Shown: positions 39,121 through 48,674 of the stretch, piece by piece
Layout of the letters: every line of letters starts with the position of its first letter
Position numbering within the stretch: the first letter of the stretch is position 1
Assembly (NCBI GenBank): GCA_012034595.1
Contig: JAAUPE010000002.1
Location: 1 to 64,000, forward strand
DNA: 64,000 nt
Direction of reading: 5' to 3'
Source: Calothrix sp. CSU_2_0
Lineage (GTDB): Bacteria; Cyanobacteriota; Cyanobacteriia; Cyanobacteriales; Nostocaceae
Notes under the pieces: model-generated
Seen by the model: only the letters and a program-made list of their open reading frames with translations
What the model was told of the DNA's origin: nothing
The model's database searches: none
Translations under genes and position numbers: made by a program

Positions 39121-39179
39121 GCTAACCTTCAGGTGGAAATGTTAATAAAATTACAAAATCTTCTATTGTTACACTTAAC

Positions 39180-40082
39180 TCATGCTTCTTCCTGTTTATC
39201 CCCACGTTCGATTTCCCAGAGAATTTGATTGCCTTCACGACGGACACGGGAAACAATCCAATTTCGCCAACGCCATTCGTCTCCCCGACTAGTGACAGCA
39301 CTAGCATGGACATCCATTAAATCGGCAAGTTCCGAACTAGTGATTAAATAACCTTTTTCAGCGATTTCATCAGCGATGCGGAGGGTTTCCACGAGACTGC
39401 GGAGTTGTGTAACCCTGTCGAACCGTGGTATGTCCTCGCGATCGTGGTTATTAGTAGTATTGATAGAAGAATCTATCATAGTAATTTCAGTGACAAGGGT
39501 ATCTGTTACGGGTGTATCCTCGTTAATTATTGTCGAGTTTGGGCTATTTTCAGATACTTTTGTTACATTTAACTCTTTTTTTATGCCTAAAGGCATACTT
39601 GGGCTAATATCCCCTTGTTGCTTTAGCGATAAGCCCTTGCCGCTAGCAAAAGCACGAGCGATCGCATCACATCGCTCGTTACCTACGTTACCAGCATGTC
39701 CGCGCACGTGTTCCCATCTGACTTTGCGACTATTGAGTTCGTCGAGAATTTCTAATAAATCTTGGTTGAGTACGGGTTTTCCGTCGGCTTTTTTCCAACC
39801 CTTTTTTTTCCAGCTTTTTACCCACTTGGTAACGCAATTGATTAAATATTCACTGTCTGTAAATAGAGTAATTGGGTAACTTTGTCCAGAAGCATCAAGA
39901 AATTGTAAAGCCGCGATCGCAGCTTGCATTTCCATCCTATTGTTAGTGGTTTGAGGACTGCGATCGCCCAGTTCGTGAACCGAGCCATCATCATAATAAA
40001 CTACAACACCCCAACCACCGGGACCGGGATTACCCGTGCAAGCGCCATCTGTATATATACTTTCTATTGTGAGTGAAGTCAT
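39180..40082 (-). CDS. rnhA: Ribonuclease HI with C-terminal extension
   Basis: This enzyme cleaves RNA in RNA-DNA hybrids. The first 150 residues are a full RNase HI: catalytic Asp12 in YTDGACTGNPGPGG, Glu in NNRMEMQAA, Asp in LFTDSEYLI, Asp in GNERCDAIAR, and the WEHVRGHAGN loop. The protein is twice the usual length (300 aa). The tail has a linker rich in Thr/Ser and a helical domain (about 225-290, LITSSELADLMDVHASAVTS) with a helix-turn-helix look. It is read away from psaC, with a strong palindrome in the shared upstream region. Confidence 0.92.
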   Translation of the reverse strand: MTSLTIESIYTDGACTGNPGPGGWGVVVYYDDGSVHELGDRSPQTTNNRMEMQAAIAALQFLDASGQSYPITLFTDSEYLINCVTKWVKSWKKKGWKKADGKPVLNQDLLEILDELNSRKVRWEHVRGHAGNVGNERCDAIARAFASGKGLSLKQQGDISPSMPLGIKKELNVTKVSENSPNSTIINEDTPVTDTLVTEITMIDSSINTTNNHDREDIPRFDRVTQLRSLVETLRIADEIAEKGYLITSSELADLMDVHASAVTSRGDEWRWRNWIVSRVRREGNQILWEIERGDKQEEA

Positions 40083-40160
40083 AAGCCGTAATTAGACATT
40101 CAATATTTGACCGCAAATAGCCAACTGTTAACATTACCTTGGTTTTTTCTGGGATGTCTA

Positions 40161-40222
40161 CCCCCATATCCCCCATATCCCCGACTTTTTAGAAAAGTCG
40201 GGGATATGTCGGGGATATGGGA
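40161..40222. promoter_or_regulatory. Long perfect palindrome between rnhA and psaC
   Basis: CATATCCCCGACTTTT (40174-40189) and AAAAGTCGGGGATATG (40193-40208) form a 16-bp perfect stem with a 3-base TAG loop. Flanking CCCATATCCCC and CGGGGATATGGG can extend it. It could be a regulatory foldback for either divergent gene or a repeat expansion. There is no T-run typical of a terminator. Confidence 0.55.
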
Positions 40223-40292
40223 TAAAGCTAAATTTAAAGTTATGTAGCCTTTTCATTACGCTGGCTAAGTCACTAAGGTAAACTATCTTTGA

Positions 40293-40583
<291 letters not shown>

Positions 40584-40662
40584 GGATTTTAAAGTTTGCT
40601 GGCAATTTATCCTGTAGGCATAACTAAAAAGTCCGCATAAAAAGCACTTTTAGCAGAAAGTT

Positions 40663-40722
40663 GGATGGATATTACTCGCTGGTAATTAGGTTTGTAATTA
40701 CTTCTGTGGGTAACATCCATCC
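40663..40722 (+). other. Inverted repeat downstream of psaC
   Basis: GGATGGATATTAC and GTAACATCCATCC pair around a 34-base centre containing GGTAATTAGG/TTGTAATTAC. It lies about 80 bases after the psaC stop and may stabilise the psaC mRNA 3' end or act as a leader for glmS. Confidence 0.45.
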
Positions 40723-40838
40723 TCCCCGATTCTTATTTTTGAGTAGAAATTCATAGGATATAAAACGCGGAATAAGTCAAATTATCCTGCATCCTGAATT
40801 ATTTTTTATTCAAAAATAAATAAAATAAACTACTTGAC

Positions 40839-40865
40839 AAAAGGGACATTGTGTCCCTTTTTCTT
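40839..40865 (+). terminator. Terminator between psaC and glmS
   Basis: AAAGGGACA pairs perfectly with TGTCCCTTT around a short loop and is followed by TTCTTT. It separates the psaC transcript from glmS. Confidence 0.8.
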
Positions 40866-40948
40866 TGCTAAAATTCAAGCGTTATGATAACAACTATTAC
40901 ATTGGCTAATTAGCTAAATTGTCCTCAATAACAAAAATGGTGTGAACA

Positions 40949-42829
40949 ATGTGCGGAATCGTTGGTTATATCGGCACTCAGGCAGCGACAGAGATTTTGC
41001 TAGCAGGATTGGAGAAACTGGAGTATCGGGGCTACGATTCCGCAGGAATCGCGACGATTTGGGAGGGTGAAGTTAATTGTGTACGGGCAAAGGGCAAGTT
41101 ACATAATTTACGCTCAAAATTAGAGATGGTGGAAGCTCCATCACAAATTGGGATTGGACATACTCGCTGGGCAACCCACGGGAAACCGGAAGAATATAAT
41201 GCCCATCCCCACATGGATGCAATAAATCGGGTGGCGGTAGTGCAAAATGGAATTATTGAAAATTATCGGGAATTACGCGATCGCCTCAAATCCTTTGACA
41301 TTGAATTTCGTTCGGAAACCGATACGGAAGTTATCCCCCATTTGATTTCTCAATATCTCCAAGAAGAAATTGCCATTGGTGAATCCGACTCACCTTTTTT
41401 TGATGCAGTACGTAAAGCAGTTCACGAACTCGAAGGAGCATTTGCGATCGCGGTAGTTTCCGCAGATTTCCCCGATGAATTAATTGTGGTGCGTCAGCAA
41501 GCACCTTTAGTCATTGGTTTTGGGCAAGGGGAATTTTTCTGTGCTTCCGATACCCCGGCAATTGTCGCTTATACCCGTGCTGTTTTACCGTTGGAAAATG
41601 GCGAAATTGCCCGTTTGACTCCGCTAGGTGTGGAAATCTACGACTTTACTGGCAGGAGATTGAAAAAACAACCTCGCTTGCTGAATTTGAGTCCCACAAT
41701 GGTGGAAAAACAGGGATTCAAACACTTCATGCTCAAGGAAATCTACGAGCAACCGGGAGTAGTTCGTGCCAGTTTAGATGCTTACTTTCATCCTGGTGCT
41801 GACGAATCCCCGATCAATTTGGGTATTCCCAGCGAATTTTACGCTAATTTAGAACAAATTCAAATCGTTGCCTGTGGTACAAGTTGGCACGCTGCCCTCA
41901 TCGGGAAATACTTACTCGAACAACTCGCCCAAATCCCCACCCAAGTCCAATATTCCTCAGAATTTCGCTACGCACCATCACCCCTAACAGCGAATACACT
42001 TACCATTGGCGTGACTCAATCGGGAGAAACAGCCGATACCCTCGCTGCCCTGGCAATGGAAAAAGAGCGTCGCCAAGGTCGAGATGCCAGGTATCAAGCG
42101 CGACTATTAGGGATTACCAACCGTCCAGAAAGCAGTTTGGGACATCTGGTTCCCCACATTATTAATACCCTGGCTGGAATTGAAATTGGGGTTGCGGCAA
42201 CCAAAACATTTATTGCCCAGTTAATGGCATTTTACGCCCTTGCCCTCGATTTAGCATCTCGCCGCCAAACACTTCCCCAAGAAAGATTAGAAGAAATAAT
42301 TAATGGATTGAGGTTGATTCCCAAAGAAATCGAAGCAACCATCGATATCCAAGACAAAATTACCGAACATTTAGCCCACGACTTTGCCGAAACTCAAGAT
42401 GTGATTTTTTTGGGAAGAGGAATTAATTTTCCGATCGCACTCGAAGGAGCATTGAAACTCAAGGAAATTAGCTATATCCATGCGGAAGGATACCCAGCAG
42501 GGGAAATGAAACATGGTCCAATTGCTTTATTAGATGCAAAAGTTCCAGTAGTTGCGATCGCGGTTCCTGGCAGTGTGTACGAAAAGGTGATTTCTAATTC
42601 TCAAGAAGCTAAAGCTAGAGATTCGCGGTTAATTGGTGTGACACCGTTTAGTGATGGGGAAGCGGGGGAAATTTTCCAAGATTTATTGACTGTTGCCAAT
42701 GTTGATGAATTATTATCGCCGATTCTGACGGTGATTCCTCTGCAATTGCTTTCCTATCACATTGCTGCTAGACGCGGTTTGGATGTCGATCAACCAAGGA
42801 ATTTAGCGAAAAGTGTCACGGTAGAATAG
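40949..42829 (+). CDS. glmS: Glutamine-fructose-6-phosphate aminotransferase (isomerising)
   Basis: This enzyme makes glucosamine-6-phosphate from fructose-6-phosphate and glutamine, the first step to UDP-GlcNAc for the cell wall. The 626-residue protein begins with the N-terminal nucleophile Cys2 (MCGIVGYIG), followed by a class II glutaminase domain (about 1-240, GHTRWATHG) and two SIS sugar-isomerase domains (about 300-440 and 475-615). It ends in the conserved QPRNLAKSVTVE. Length is normal. It lies after psaC with a terminator between. A strong hairpin follows the stop. Confidence 0.96.
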   Translation: MCGIVGYIGTQAATEILLAGLEKLEYRGYDSAGIATIWEGEVNCVRAKGKLHNLRSKLEMVEAPSQIGIGHTRWATHGKPEEYNAHPHMDAINRVAVVQNGIIENYRELRDRLKSFDIEFRSETDTEVIPHLISQYLQEEIAIGESDSPFFDAVRKAVHELEGAFAIAVVSADFPDELIVVRQQAPLVIGFGQGEFFCASDTPAIVAYTRAVLPLENGEIARLTPLGVEIYDFTGRRLKKQPRLLNLSPTMVEKQGFKHFMLKEIYEQPGVVRASLDAYFHPGADESPINLGIPSEFYANLEQIQIVACGTSWHAALIGKYLLEQLAQIPTQVQYSSEFRYAPSPLTANTLTIGVTQSGETADTLAALAMEKERRQGRDARYQARLLGITNRPESSLGHLVPHIINTLAGIEIGVAATKTFIAQLMAFYALALDLASRRQTLPQERLEEIINGLRLIPKEIEATIDIQDKITEHLAHDFAETQDVIFLGRGINFPIALEGALKLKEISYIHAEGYPAGEMKHGPIALLDAKVPVVAIAVPGSVYEKVISNSQEAKARDSRLIGVTPFSDGEAGEIFQDLLTVANVDELLSPILTVIPLQLLSYHIAARRGLDVDQPRNLAKSVTVE

Positions 42830-42851
42830 TTTTTTTGATATCGATTGGAAA

Positions 42852-42885
42852 AAGCGATCGCGTTCCCAGTCAAACGCGATCGCTT
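42852..42885 (+). terminator. Hairpin terminator of glmS built from HIP1 sites
   Basis: AAGCGATCGCGTT and AACGCGATCGCTT form a 13-bp perfect stem with an 8-base loop, followed by ATTAATTTT. Two HIP1 octamers make the stem. Confidence 0.7.
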
Positions 42886-42968
42886 ATTAATTTTCAACTG
42901 GATGCGATCGCACGTAAAATTAAAGCAAGCCCATTGGCACATTGTCGGATGAGACTTTTGAGGAGAAT

Positions 42969-43064
42969 ATGTTGCATTTAACAAAGAAGTTAGAACAACA
43001 GTTTGCCGAAAGTGGAAAGCTAGAAATAGCAATTATGAAAAACTTAAGGACTTTAGGGTTATGA
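42969..43064 (+). CDS. 31-aa frame resembling the C-terminus of a type I methylase (HsdM)
   Basis: The peptide MLHLTKKLEQQFAESGKL continues to MKNLRTLGL. From memory it resembles the extreme C-terminus of HsdM-type N6-adenine methylases, and the open frame reaches back about 16 codons (SKPIGTLSDETFEEN). AGGAG lies just upstream of the ATG, and its TGA overlaps the antitoxin start as ATGA. It may be a degraded methylase gene tail now leading a toxin-antitoxin operon. Low certainty. Confidence 0.35.
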   Translation: MLHLTKKLEQQFAESGKLEIAIMKNLRTLGL

Positions 43065-43309
43065 GTCTGTCTCTAAAAGAATTATTAAAGCAAGCAGCAC
43101 AATTAACTAAAGAAGAACAATTGGAGTTGATTAGTTGTATTGCTAATGGATTAAAAAAGAACAATTCTCAATCGCTAGAAAACAAGCACAATATTGGCGA
43201 ATTTCGAGGTGTTGCCAAGAATTTACTAAATGAAATAGATGCGACTGAGTATGTTAATAGCCTACGAGGTGAGTGGGAAGAAAGGGAAAAACAATTGAGA
43301 GAAGGTTGA
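43061..43309 (+). CDS. Putative antitoxin of a VapBC-like pair
   Basis: The 82-residue protein is small, charged and helical (MSLSLKELLKQAAQLTKEEQ at the start, GEWEEREKQLREG at the end). It lies in front of a PIN-domain toxin, and its TGA overlaps the toxin ATG. Size and position match VapB-type or unnamed antitoxins. The DNA-binding fold is not evident by eye. Confidence 0.7.
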   Translation: MSLSLKELLKQAAQLTKEEQLELISCIANGLKKNNSQSLENKHNIGEFRGVAKNLLNEIDATEYVNSLRGEWEEREKQLREG

Positions 43310-43755
43310 TGAAGGTTGAGGCAATTTTAGAAACAATCTCTAAGGTTTTTATCGATACAGCACCTGTAATTTATTATATAGAGGGTTCAACAAGCTTTTT
43401 TCCTGTAGTCGATGTATTTTTTCAAGGTTTGCTATCAAGAAGTATCAAAGGAATTGTTTCTCCTGTAACACTTACAGAGTGTCTAGTTATGCCTGTGAGA
43501 TTAAAGAATGCTGAGGTACAGCAAAGCTTTGTCGATTTTCTGACAAATACAAAGGAAATCGAAATGGTAAATATTGACACTATGGTTGGTAGACAAGCGG
43601 CTGAGTTAAGGGTGAATTATGGGCTGAAATTACCAGATGCACTACAGCTAGCTGTAGCAATTAGGGCAGGATGTGATGTTTTTTTAACCAATGATGCTGA
43701 TTTGAAAAGAGTTACAGAACTACAAATTGTAGTTTTAGGGCAGTTGGAAATATGA
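43309..43755 (+). CDS. PIN-domain ribonuclease toxin (VapC-like)
   Basis: The 148-residue protein has the PIN acidic residues: Asp in VFIDTAPVIYYIE, Glu in VTLTECLVMP, Asp in LKLPDALQLAVAI and Asp in FLTNDADLKRV. VapC-family toxins cut tRNA or rRNA with Mg2+. The ATG at 43309 overlaps the antitoxin stop (ATGA), so translation is coupled; an in-frame upstream start at 43273 is less likely. Confidence 0.85.
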   Translation: MKVEAILETISKVFIDTAPVIYYIEGSTSFFPVVDVFFQGLLSRSIKGIVSPVTLTECLVMPVRLKNAEVQQSFVDFLTNTKEIEMVNIDTMVGRQAAELRVNYGLKLPDALQLAVAIRAGCDVFLTNDADLKRVTELQIVVLGQLEI

Positions 43756-43840
43756 ATACCCTATGTTTGAGGATCGGAAATATTCCCACTCAAACGCGAT
43801 CGCAAGTTGTAAAATTTCTTATCTGTCTACATTTACTGTA

Positions 43841-43869
43841 ATAGAGACGTAGTATTATTACGTCTCTAT
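43841..43869. repeat. ATAGAGACGTA palindrome
   Basis: ATAGAGACGTA and TTACGTCTCTAT are near-perfect arms with a short centre. It belongs to the TGTAGAGACG family and lies between two convergent genes, where it could act as a terminator. Confidence 0.65.
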
Positions 43870-43946
43870 GCAGATTATATTTTTACAAATGACTTAGAAC
43901 CACTGTACACATTAAAAACTAGTTCAATTAATCAATCAATAATAAA

Positions 43947-44363
43947 CTACTTTACCTCACCAGGAGCAAAAGCTGTAACTTTACCTGCTTTAACCGCAAC
44001 AACCACATCATAAGTCGCACAATAAGCAAATGTAGTATTGTTAGCTTTATTGTACAAATTTACAACCATTCCCGCACCGCCAGGTTGCACAGAAATTGGT
44101 TCTAAATCACCAAAGAAATAACGTCGCAATTCGTCACCACTACCAAACATTCCCTTATGCTTAGTCAGCATTGCAATTTTTTGAGTAACAGTTAAACCAG
44201 TTGCATCTTTCATGTCTGCCTTAGATGTCGCTTGGGCAGTCATAACTTTTACTTCTTTTGCTGATACTTGATTTGACTGCGGATTAATTATATTCAGCGA
44301 AGCACCACCAATAGTAACTAAACCAGTTAAAGCAACAGTCGTAACAATTGTTTTGAGATTCAT
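43947..44363 (-). CDS. Secreted hypothetical protein (138 aa)
   Basis: The N-terminus (MNLKTIVTTVALTGLVTIGG) is a signal peptide. The mature protein has a helical part with LTVTQKIAMLTKHKGMFGSG and a beta-rich end with NTTFAYCATYDVVVAVKAGK. No family is recognised. It is monocistronic. Confidence 0.65.
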   Translation of the reverse strand: MNLKTIVTTVALTGLVTIGGASLNIINPQSNQVSAKEVKVMTAQATSKADMKDATGLTVTQKIAMLTKHKGMFGSGDELRRYFFGDLEPISVQPGGAGMVVNLYNKANNTTFAYCATYDVVVAVKAGKVTAFAPGEVK

Positions 44364-44560
44364 GATTTTGATTCCTTAAAATTAAGATTTGAGAAAATAG
44401 AATTGGTAAGCTAAAGCTGAAATCTGGCGAATGCGGATGAGAGGGTTAAACTTCTCTGTTACTTATTACTATGAATCTATTAGCTGAGAATTAGCTGAGA
44501 ATAAATTGAGGATAAGTTAAAAACCAATTGTTTTTATTCTCAGACTAGATGTTCTGGAAA
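44364..44560. other. Intergenic region, no supported gene
   Basis: AT-rich upstream region of the secreted protein gene. Nothing recognisable apart from the expected promoter location. Confidence 0.4.
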
Positions 44561-44710
44561 TTACAGATATGAAATACAAGTTTGTAGTATATAAACCAAT
44601 TCACCATCTGTGGTTGAGTCTGGGTTAGTTCCACCCAAACCTGTTTGGTCACCAGATTCATCGTAAACTATTTGAGTTGCTGTACCAGGTACTACAGTTC
44701 CTGGTAACGT
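44561..44710 (-). other. In-frame coding-like segment after a TAG stop
   Basis: Directly after the TAG of the 132-residue gene the same frame continues for 49 codons to TAA. It reads TLPGTVVPGTATQIVYDESG and NPDSTTDGELVYILQTC, which look like real protein. It may be a remnant of a different gene, or the result of a point mutation or error at the stop codon. Confidence 0.4.
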
Positions 44711-45109
44711 CTAGATCAATGGTTGCAGTAGTTCTATCACAGAAGCAATCAATGTACGTGCTTGAGCTTCTGTAGGAATATTTATAAACAGGCATTCAAT
44801 ATCAAATACAGCTAAATAAGGAAAGTAAATAGCATATAAGTCAATATTTTCAAGACTGTCTGTTTTGTAGAGATAAATTCCCGCACATCCTAACGCAGTA
44901 GCATCGATGATGTCATACCCCTGAGATATGAGCCATTTTACCCAGTTTCCATTTCCTGTACGTGAAAGTTGAGTAGATTCTCTCGTTTTCCAATCAATTA
45001 CTCGAATAGCATAAAAATCATCATACATAGATTCAAAAAATATTTTTTTTGCTAAATAGTTTATTTGTCCGCACCTACTTACATATTTTCTCATAAATAG
45101 AAAGACCAT
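44711..45109 (-). CDS. Hypothetical protein (up to 132 aa)
   Basis: The soluble protein contains MYDDFYAIRVIDWKTREST and LGCAGIYLYKTDSLENIDLY. A start at the later ATG (45028, 105 aa) is more plausible, since the first 27 residues are irregular. No domain is recognised. It shares frame and strand with the coding-like segment just downstream. Confidence 0.55.
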   Translation of the reverse strand: MVFLFMRKYVSRCGQINYLAKKIFFESMYDDFYAIRVIDWKTRESTQLSRTGNGNWVKWLISQGYDIIDATALGCAGIYLYKTDSLENIDLYAIYFPYLAVFDIECLFINIPTEAQARTLIASVIELLQPLI

Positions 45110-45541
45110 TTCTGTCCTGTTACAGATGAGATATTTAACCTACCGTTGTGTTGCAACCTAGTGCAAGTCATAAATTCGTCAATTAGAGTATCGGGTATTA
45201 TTGATTGGTGACGCACTGTCATTCTCTTATTTCCTTTCGAGTAAAACTAGCTGAATCTAACCGCAATCTCTGAAAAATATCAATTTTTGGATAATTGTTT
45301 GGTCGAATAGCAAGTATTTGATACTCACTAAGTTTAATCAACATGTTGTGACAAACTTGTGACAAAAGTAAAAATTATTGCGGTAGATGATAGAAACTCT
45401 AAATCAGTGGGAATAATAAAATTGTTGCAAAGTACATGTTTAGGTTTATCTAATTTAGATAAATTTAAGTCTTGATACTTAGATTTTTTTGTGCGAACTT
45501 CAAAAAAATCTCTTGTCAACTGTGTTATAACTTAAAATTAG
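45110..45541. other. Intergenic region, no supported gene
   Basis: Divergent spacer with no recognisable repeat or gene. A minus-strand frame of 61 codons at 45334-45519 has no supporting context. Confidence 0.5.
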
Positions 45542-45550
45542 GTGTTAGAA

Positions 45551-46189
45551 ATGAGCCAAGTAACTAAAGAAGATGTGCGCGAACGGCTTGGTAATGTAGA
45601 CCAAATCCGCGATATTATTTTTGGAGCGCAAACTAGAGATTACGACAATCGCTTTACGAAAATGGAATCGGATATCTCGAAGTTACAACAAGAGATGCGT
45701 TCTAGTATGGAGCAACTAAAAACTAGCTTTTCAGTCGAATTAAAGGTTGCAGTGGAAGCACTAGATAAAAGGTTAAAATCCCTTACTCTTAACACTCAAG
45801 AAGAAACTGCTGATTTGCGTTCTTCATTGGATCGTGTAAATCGAAAGTTTACTAGTAGTATTCAAACACTCGATCAAGCATTAGATGCTCAAACCAATTC
45901 AATTAGGGAAGAATTAACTGAATCGAAAGACTTACTTCAAGGAGATATCACTGCACTGCGGGATTTAATGTTAGAGGAATTAGAGCGTCGCTTTTCAGAT
46001 TTACGGGAAAATAAGGTTTCCCGTGATGATATGGCTGAAACTTTATTTGCATTAGGAATGAAAATCAAAGGTACAGAATTAATTCCTAAATTACAGGAAG
46101 CTGTGGATGAAAAAAATGAATATAATTCTATTCCTTTGCTAGTAAGTTCTAAAAATTCTCAGGTATTGGTTCATTCTCAAGAAAGTTAA
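45551..46189 (+). CDS. Conserved coiled-coil hypothetical protein
   Basis: The 212-residue cytoplasmic protein is almost wholly predicted coiled coil (about 30-160), after an N-terminal VTKEDVRERLGNVDQIRDII segment. There is a conserved C-terminal MAETLFALGMKIKGTELIP region. ATG 45551 is chosen over a GTG at 45542. It heads a plus-strand series with an OmpA-domain membrane protein, a Ras-like GTPase and a histidine kinase, suggesting a scaffold or tether role (inference). Confidence 0.7.
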   Translation: MSQVTKEDVRERLGNVDQIRDIIFGAQTRDYDNRFTKMESDISKLQQEMRSSMEQLKTSFSVELKVAVEALDKRLKSLTLNTQEETADLRSSLDRVNRKFTSSIQTLDQALDAQTNSIREELTESKDLLQGDITALRDLMLEELERRFSDLRENKVSRDDMAETLFALGMKIKGTELIPKLQEAVDEKNEYNSIPLLVSSKNSQVLVHSQES

Positions 46190-46240
46190 AATAGGTTCGG
46201 AGAGTGTGCAAATCTAAAATATTATTAGGATGCGATCGAT

Positions 46241-48472
46241 ATGGCTCATGTGGAGGATAAGATTTCTAAATTTATGGAGTTGGGTAAAGAGCAAGCTTTG
46301 CAGCTTGAAAACTTTGTAGATTTGCTTGTGGAACTCGATGTCATTACACCACCTGAGTCATGTTTTTTTAACTCATCTCAAACTAGTCAAATTGAAGATA
46401 ATTTGGTTGAAGGAGAAGAGGAGTTATTAATCTATGAGGCATATTTAGAGTCTGAATTGCACCAAGAAGTTTCATCAGATATTCCTCTGGTGAATTATAC
46501 AATGATTTCTAATCAGGTGGAGAATCAAGAAGTAGAGATAAGTACAGCAGGAATGCTTTTTGAAAATGTAGTTATTTCCGAAAAGCTAGAACAAACTATT
46601 AATAATTTAGAAAATGTAGATACCATTACTGCATTTGAAAAGTTACAAGATATTTTAGTTGGAACAGAATTAACAGATTTAAATAATCTGACAACAACTA
46701 TCCAAAATAATTTAACTAAATTAGAACATCAAATATACGATCCTCAAGAATTAATTAATCTTCTCCTACCTTCAATCTCCGCAGTTTTAAAGTTGAAAAT
46801 AGCCGAATCTAAAGAAGAAATTGCCGAAATAATCTCTCCGATTGTAGATCGAGCTATCCGTAGTCGCACAGAAGAAGATAAAAGCAGTATAGGTCATGCG
46901 ATCGCACCTGCAATTCCTCTGGCAATTTCTCAACAAATTCTTGTTAGTCCAGAGGAGGTTTCTGATGCATTTGCACCAACAATGGGACGAGCAATTCAAA
47001 AACAAATAAAACTTGAAAAGAATATTGTTGTGGATGCACTCTACCCAATTATTGGTAGTACAATTTCCAAATATATGGCAGAGACTATTCGTGTTATCAA
47101 TCAACAAGTTGAAGATGCTTTGAGTGTTAAGGGAATAAAACGAAAAATTTGTGCTAAGTTACAAGGTGTTTCGGAAGCTGAATTGATTCTCAAAGAAGCA
47201 CTACCTTTTAGCACTCAAGCAATTTTTTTAATTCATAAAGAATCTGGTTTAATTATTTCAGATATTCAGCCCCAAAATAAGCAAAGGTTAGAAGCAGAAA
47301 TGATAGCAGGAATGTTAACTGCTATTCGTAGCTTTGCCAATGATTGTATTCAAAAGTCTGGGAATATTTCTGAATTAGACGCGATTGATTATGGTACATC
47401 TAAGATTATTTTAGAGGTTGCTGGATATTGTTATTTAGCAATTATTGTTCAAGGGGAAGCTACCAAAGATTTTGTGATTAAAATACGACAAGTTCTGAGT
47501 CAAATTGTTAATGATTATGGTGACTCGATCGAAAAGTTTGATGGGAATCCAGATACAATTCCCAGCCAAATTTATACGAATTTATCTAAACTTGAAAATA
47601 ACGCATTTGCAGATGAAAATCAGAAAAATAAACCTTCTCCCTTGGCTTTGTTGAGTTTATCAATAATTAGCACTATCTTTATCCCTTGGGGTATTTGGCA
47701 ATATCATAGTACAAGAATTCATTCCCTTGAAAATAAGACTTTATTAGCTTTAGCTTCCGCTCCAGAATTAGCTGTATATCGCCTCAATGTGCAGGAAGAA
47801 AAGGGTAAACTAAAATTAATCGGACGAGTACCCAATCAAGTTTTACGAGCAAAAGCCGAAAAAATTGCTCAAGAAACAAACCCGAAATGGTTAATTAATA
47901 ATCAAATTTTAGCAGTAGAAATACCACCCGATCCTGTATTAGCGACTGCGGAAGTACAGAGAGTTACCGAAGTATTAAATCAAATCGATGGTGTCTCAAT
48001 TTCCAGCCAATATCTCAATGATAAAGTTACTATTCAGGGAACAGTTAGTCGTCATGCAGATGCGATCGCCATTAATAATGCATTCGAGCAAATTCCAGGA
48101 GTTAAATTAGTATCGAGTGCAGTGAGCATAGAACCTTTGCGGGTTGATATTAGATTTTATTTTGAATCAACCTCGGCAAACCTACAGCCAAAAGACTTAA
48201 ATAGCAAACTTGAACAAGTTAAATTCTTCCTAAATAAACAACCGAAAAAGTATTTAAAAATCATTGGTTATAGTAACTCTAGTACTGGTACAGCAGAAGC
48301 TGAAAAATTAGCGATAGCCAGAGCAGAAACAGTCAAACAAGCATTAATCAATCGAGGTATTGACCCAACCCGTTTACAGACTATTAGTTCGACAAATTTA
48401 CCACCAGGAATTAATCAAAATCAACCAGAATGGCTAAAGCGTTGTGTTGTATTGGAACCAATAGATAATTAA
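46241..48472 (+). CDS. OmpA-domain membrane protein with helical repeats and possible roadblock-like region
   Basis: The 743-residue protein has a cytoplasmic N-terminal part with repeated short helices of the pattern PxxxxAI (about 180-290). A central alpha/beta region (about 305-440, STQAIFLIHKESGLIISDIQ) recalls Roadblock/LC7 domains. One transmembrane helix (about 468-487) and BON-like and OmpA-like domains (about 620-740, IRFYFESTSANLQ) follow. OmpA domains bind peptidoglycan in the periplasm. Next to it is a Ras-like GTPase, so the cytoplasmic roadblock-like part may be its partner. This is inference from position and shape. Confidence 0.75.
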   Translation: MAHVEDKISKFMELGKEQALQLENFVDLLVELDVITPPESCFFNSSQTSQIEDNLVEGEEELLIYEAYLESELHQEVSSDIPLVNYTMISNQVENQEVEISTAGMLFENVVISEKLEQTINNLENVDTITAFEKLQDILVGTELTDLNNLTTTIQNNLTKLEHQIYDPQELINLLLPSISAVLKLKIAESKEEIAEIISPIVDRAIRSRTEEDKSSIGHAIAPAIPLAISQQILVSPEEVSDAFAPTMGRAIQKQIKLEKNIVVDALYPIIGSTISKYMAETIRVINQQVEDALSVKGIKRKICAKLQGVSEAELILKEALPFSTQAIFLIHKESGLIISDIQPQNKQRLEAEMIAGMLTAIRSFANDCIQKSGNISELDAIDYGTSKIILEVAGYCYLAIIVQGEATKDFVIKIRQVLSQIVNDYGDSIEKFDGNPDTIPSQIYTNLSKLENNAFADENQKNKPSPLALLSLSIISTIFIPWGIWQYHSTRIHSLENKTLLALASAPELAVYRLNVQEEKGKLKLIGRVPNQVLRAKAEKIAQETNPKWLINNQILAVEIPPDPVLATAEVQRVTEVLNQIDGVSISSQYLNDKVTIQGTVSRHADAIAINNAFEQIPGVKLVSSAVSIEPLRVDIRFYFESTSANLQPKDLNSKLEQVKFFLNKQPKKYLKIIGYSNSSTGTAEAEKLAIARAETVKQALINRGIDPTRLQTISSTNLPPGINQNQPEWLKRCVVLEPIDN

Positions 48473-48674
48473 TTAACTATCTATTTTATCTGGAGATTGA
48501 TATTTATTCTTGATGTATAGAACAAAAATTATACTTATACTAAAATATTTAGAGGTTGTTTATAAAAGTAATATTTCTCAACTCAATACAACCATAATTA
48601 TTAAGAATGCAAACAAATGAAACACAAAAGTTGTAATATTAAAAGTCAAGATGTAGTAATTTCAAGCTTAAATT

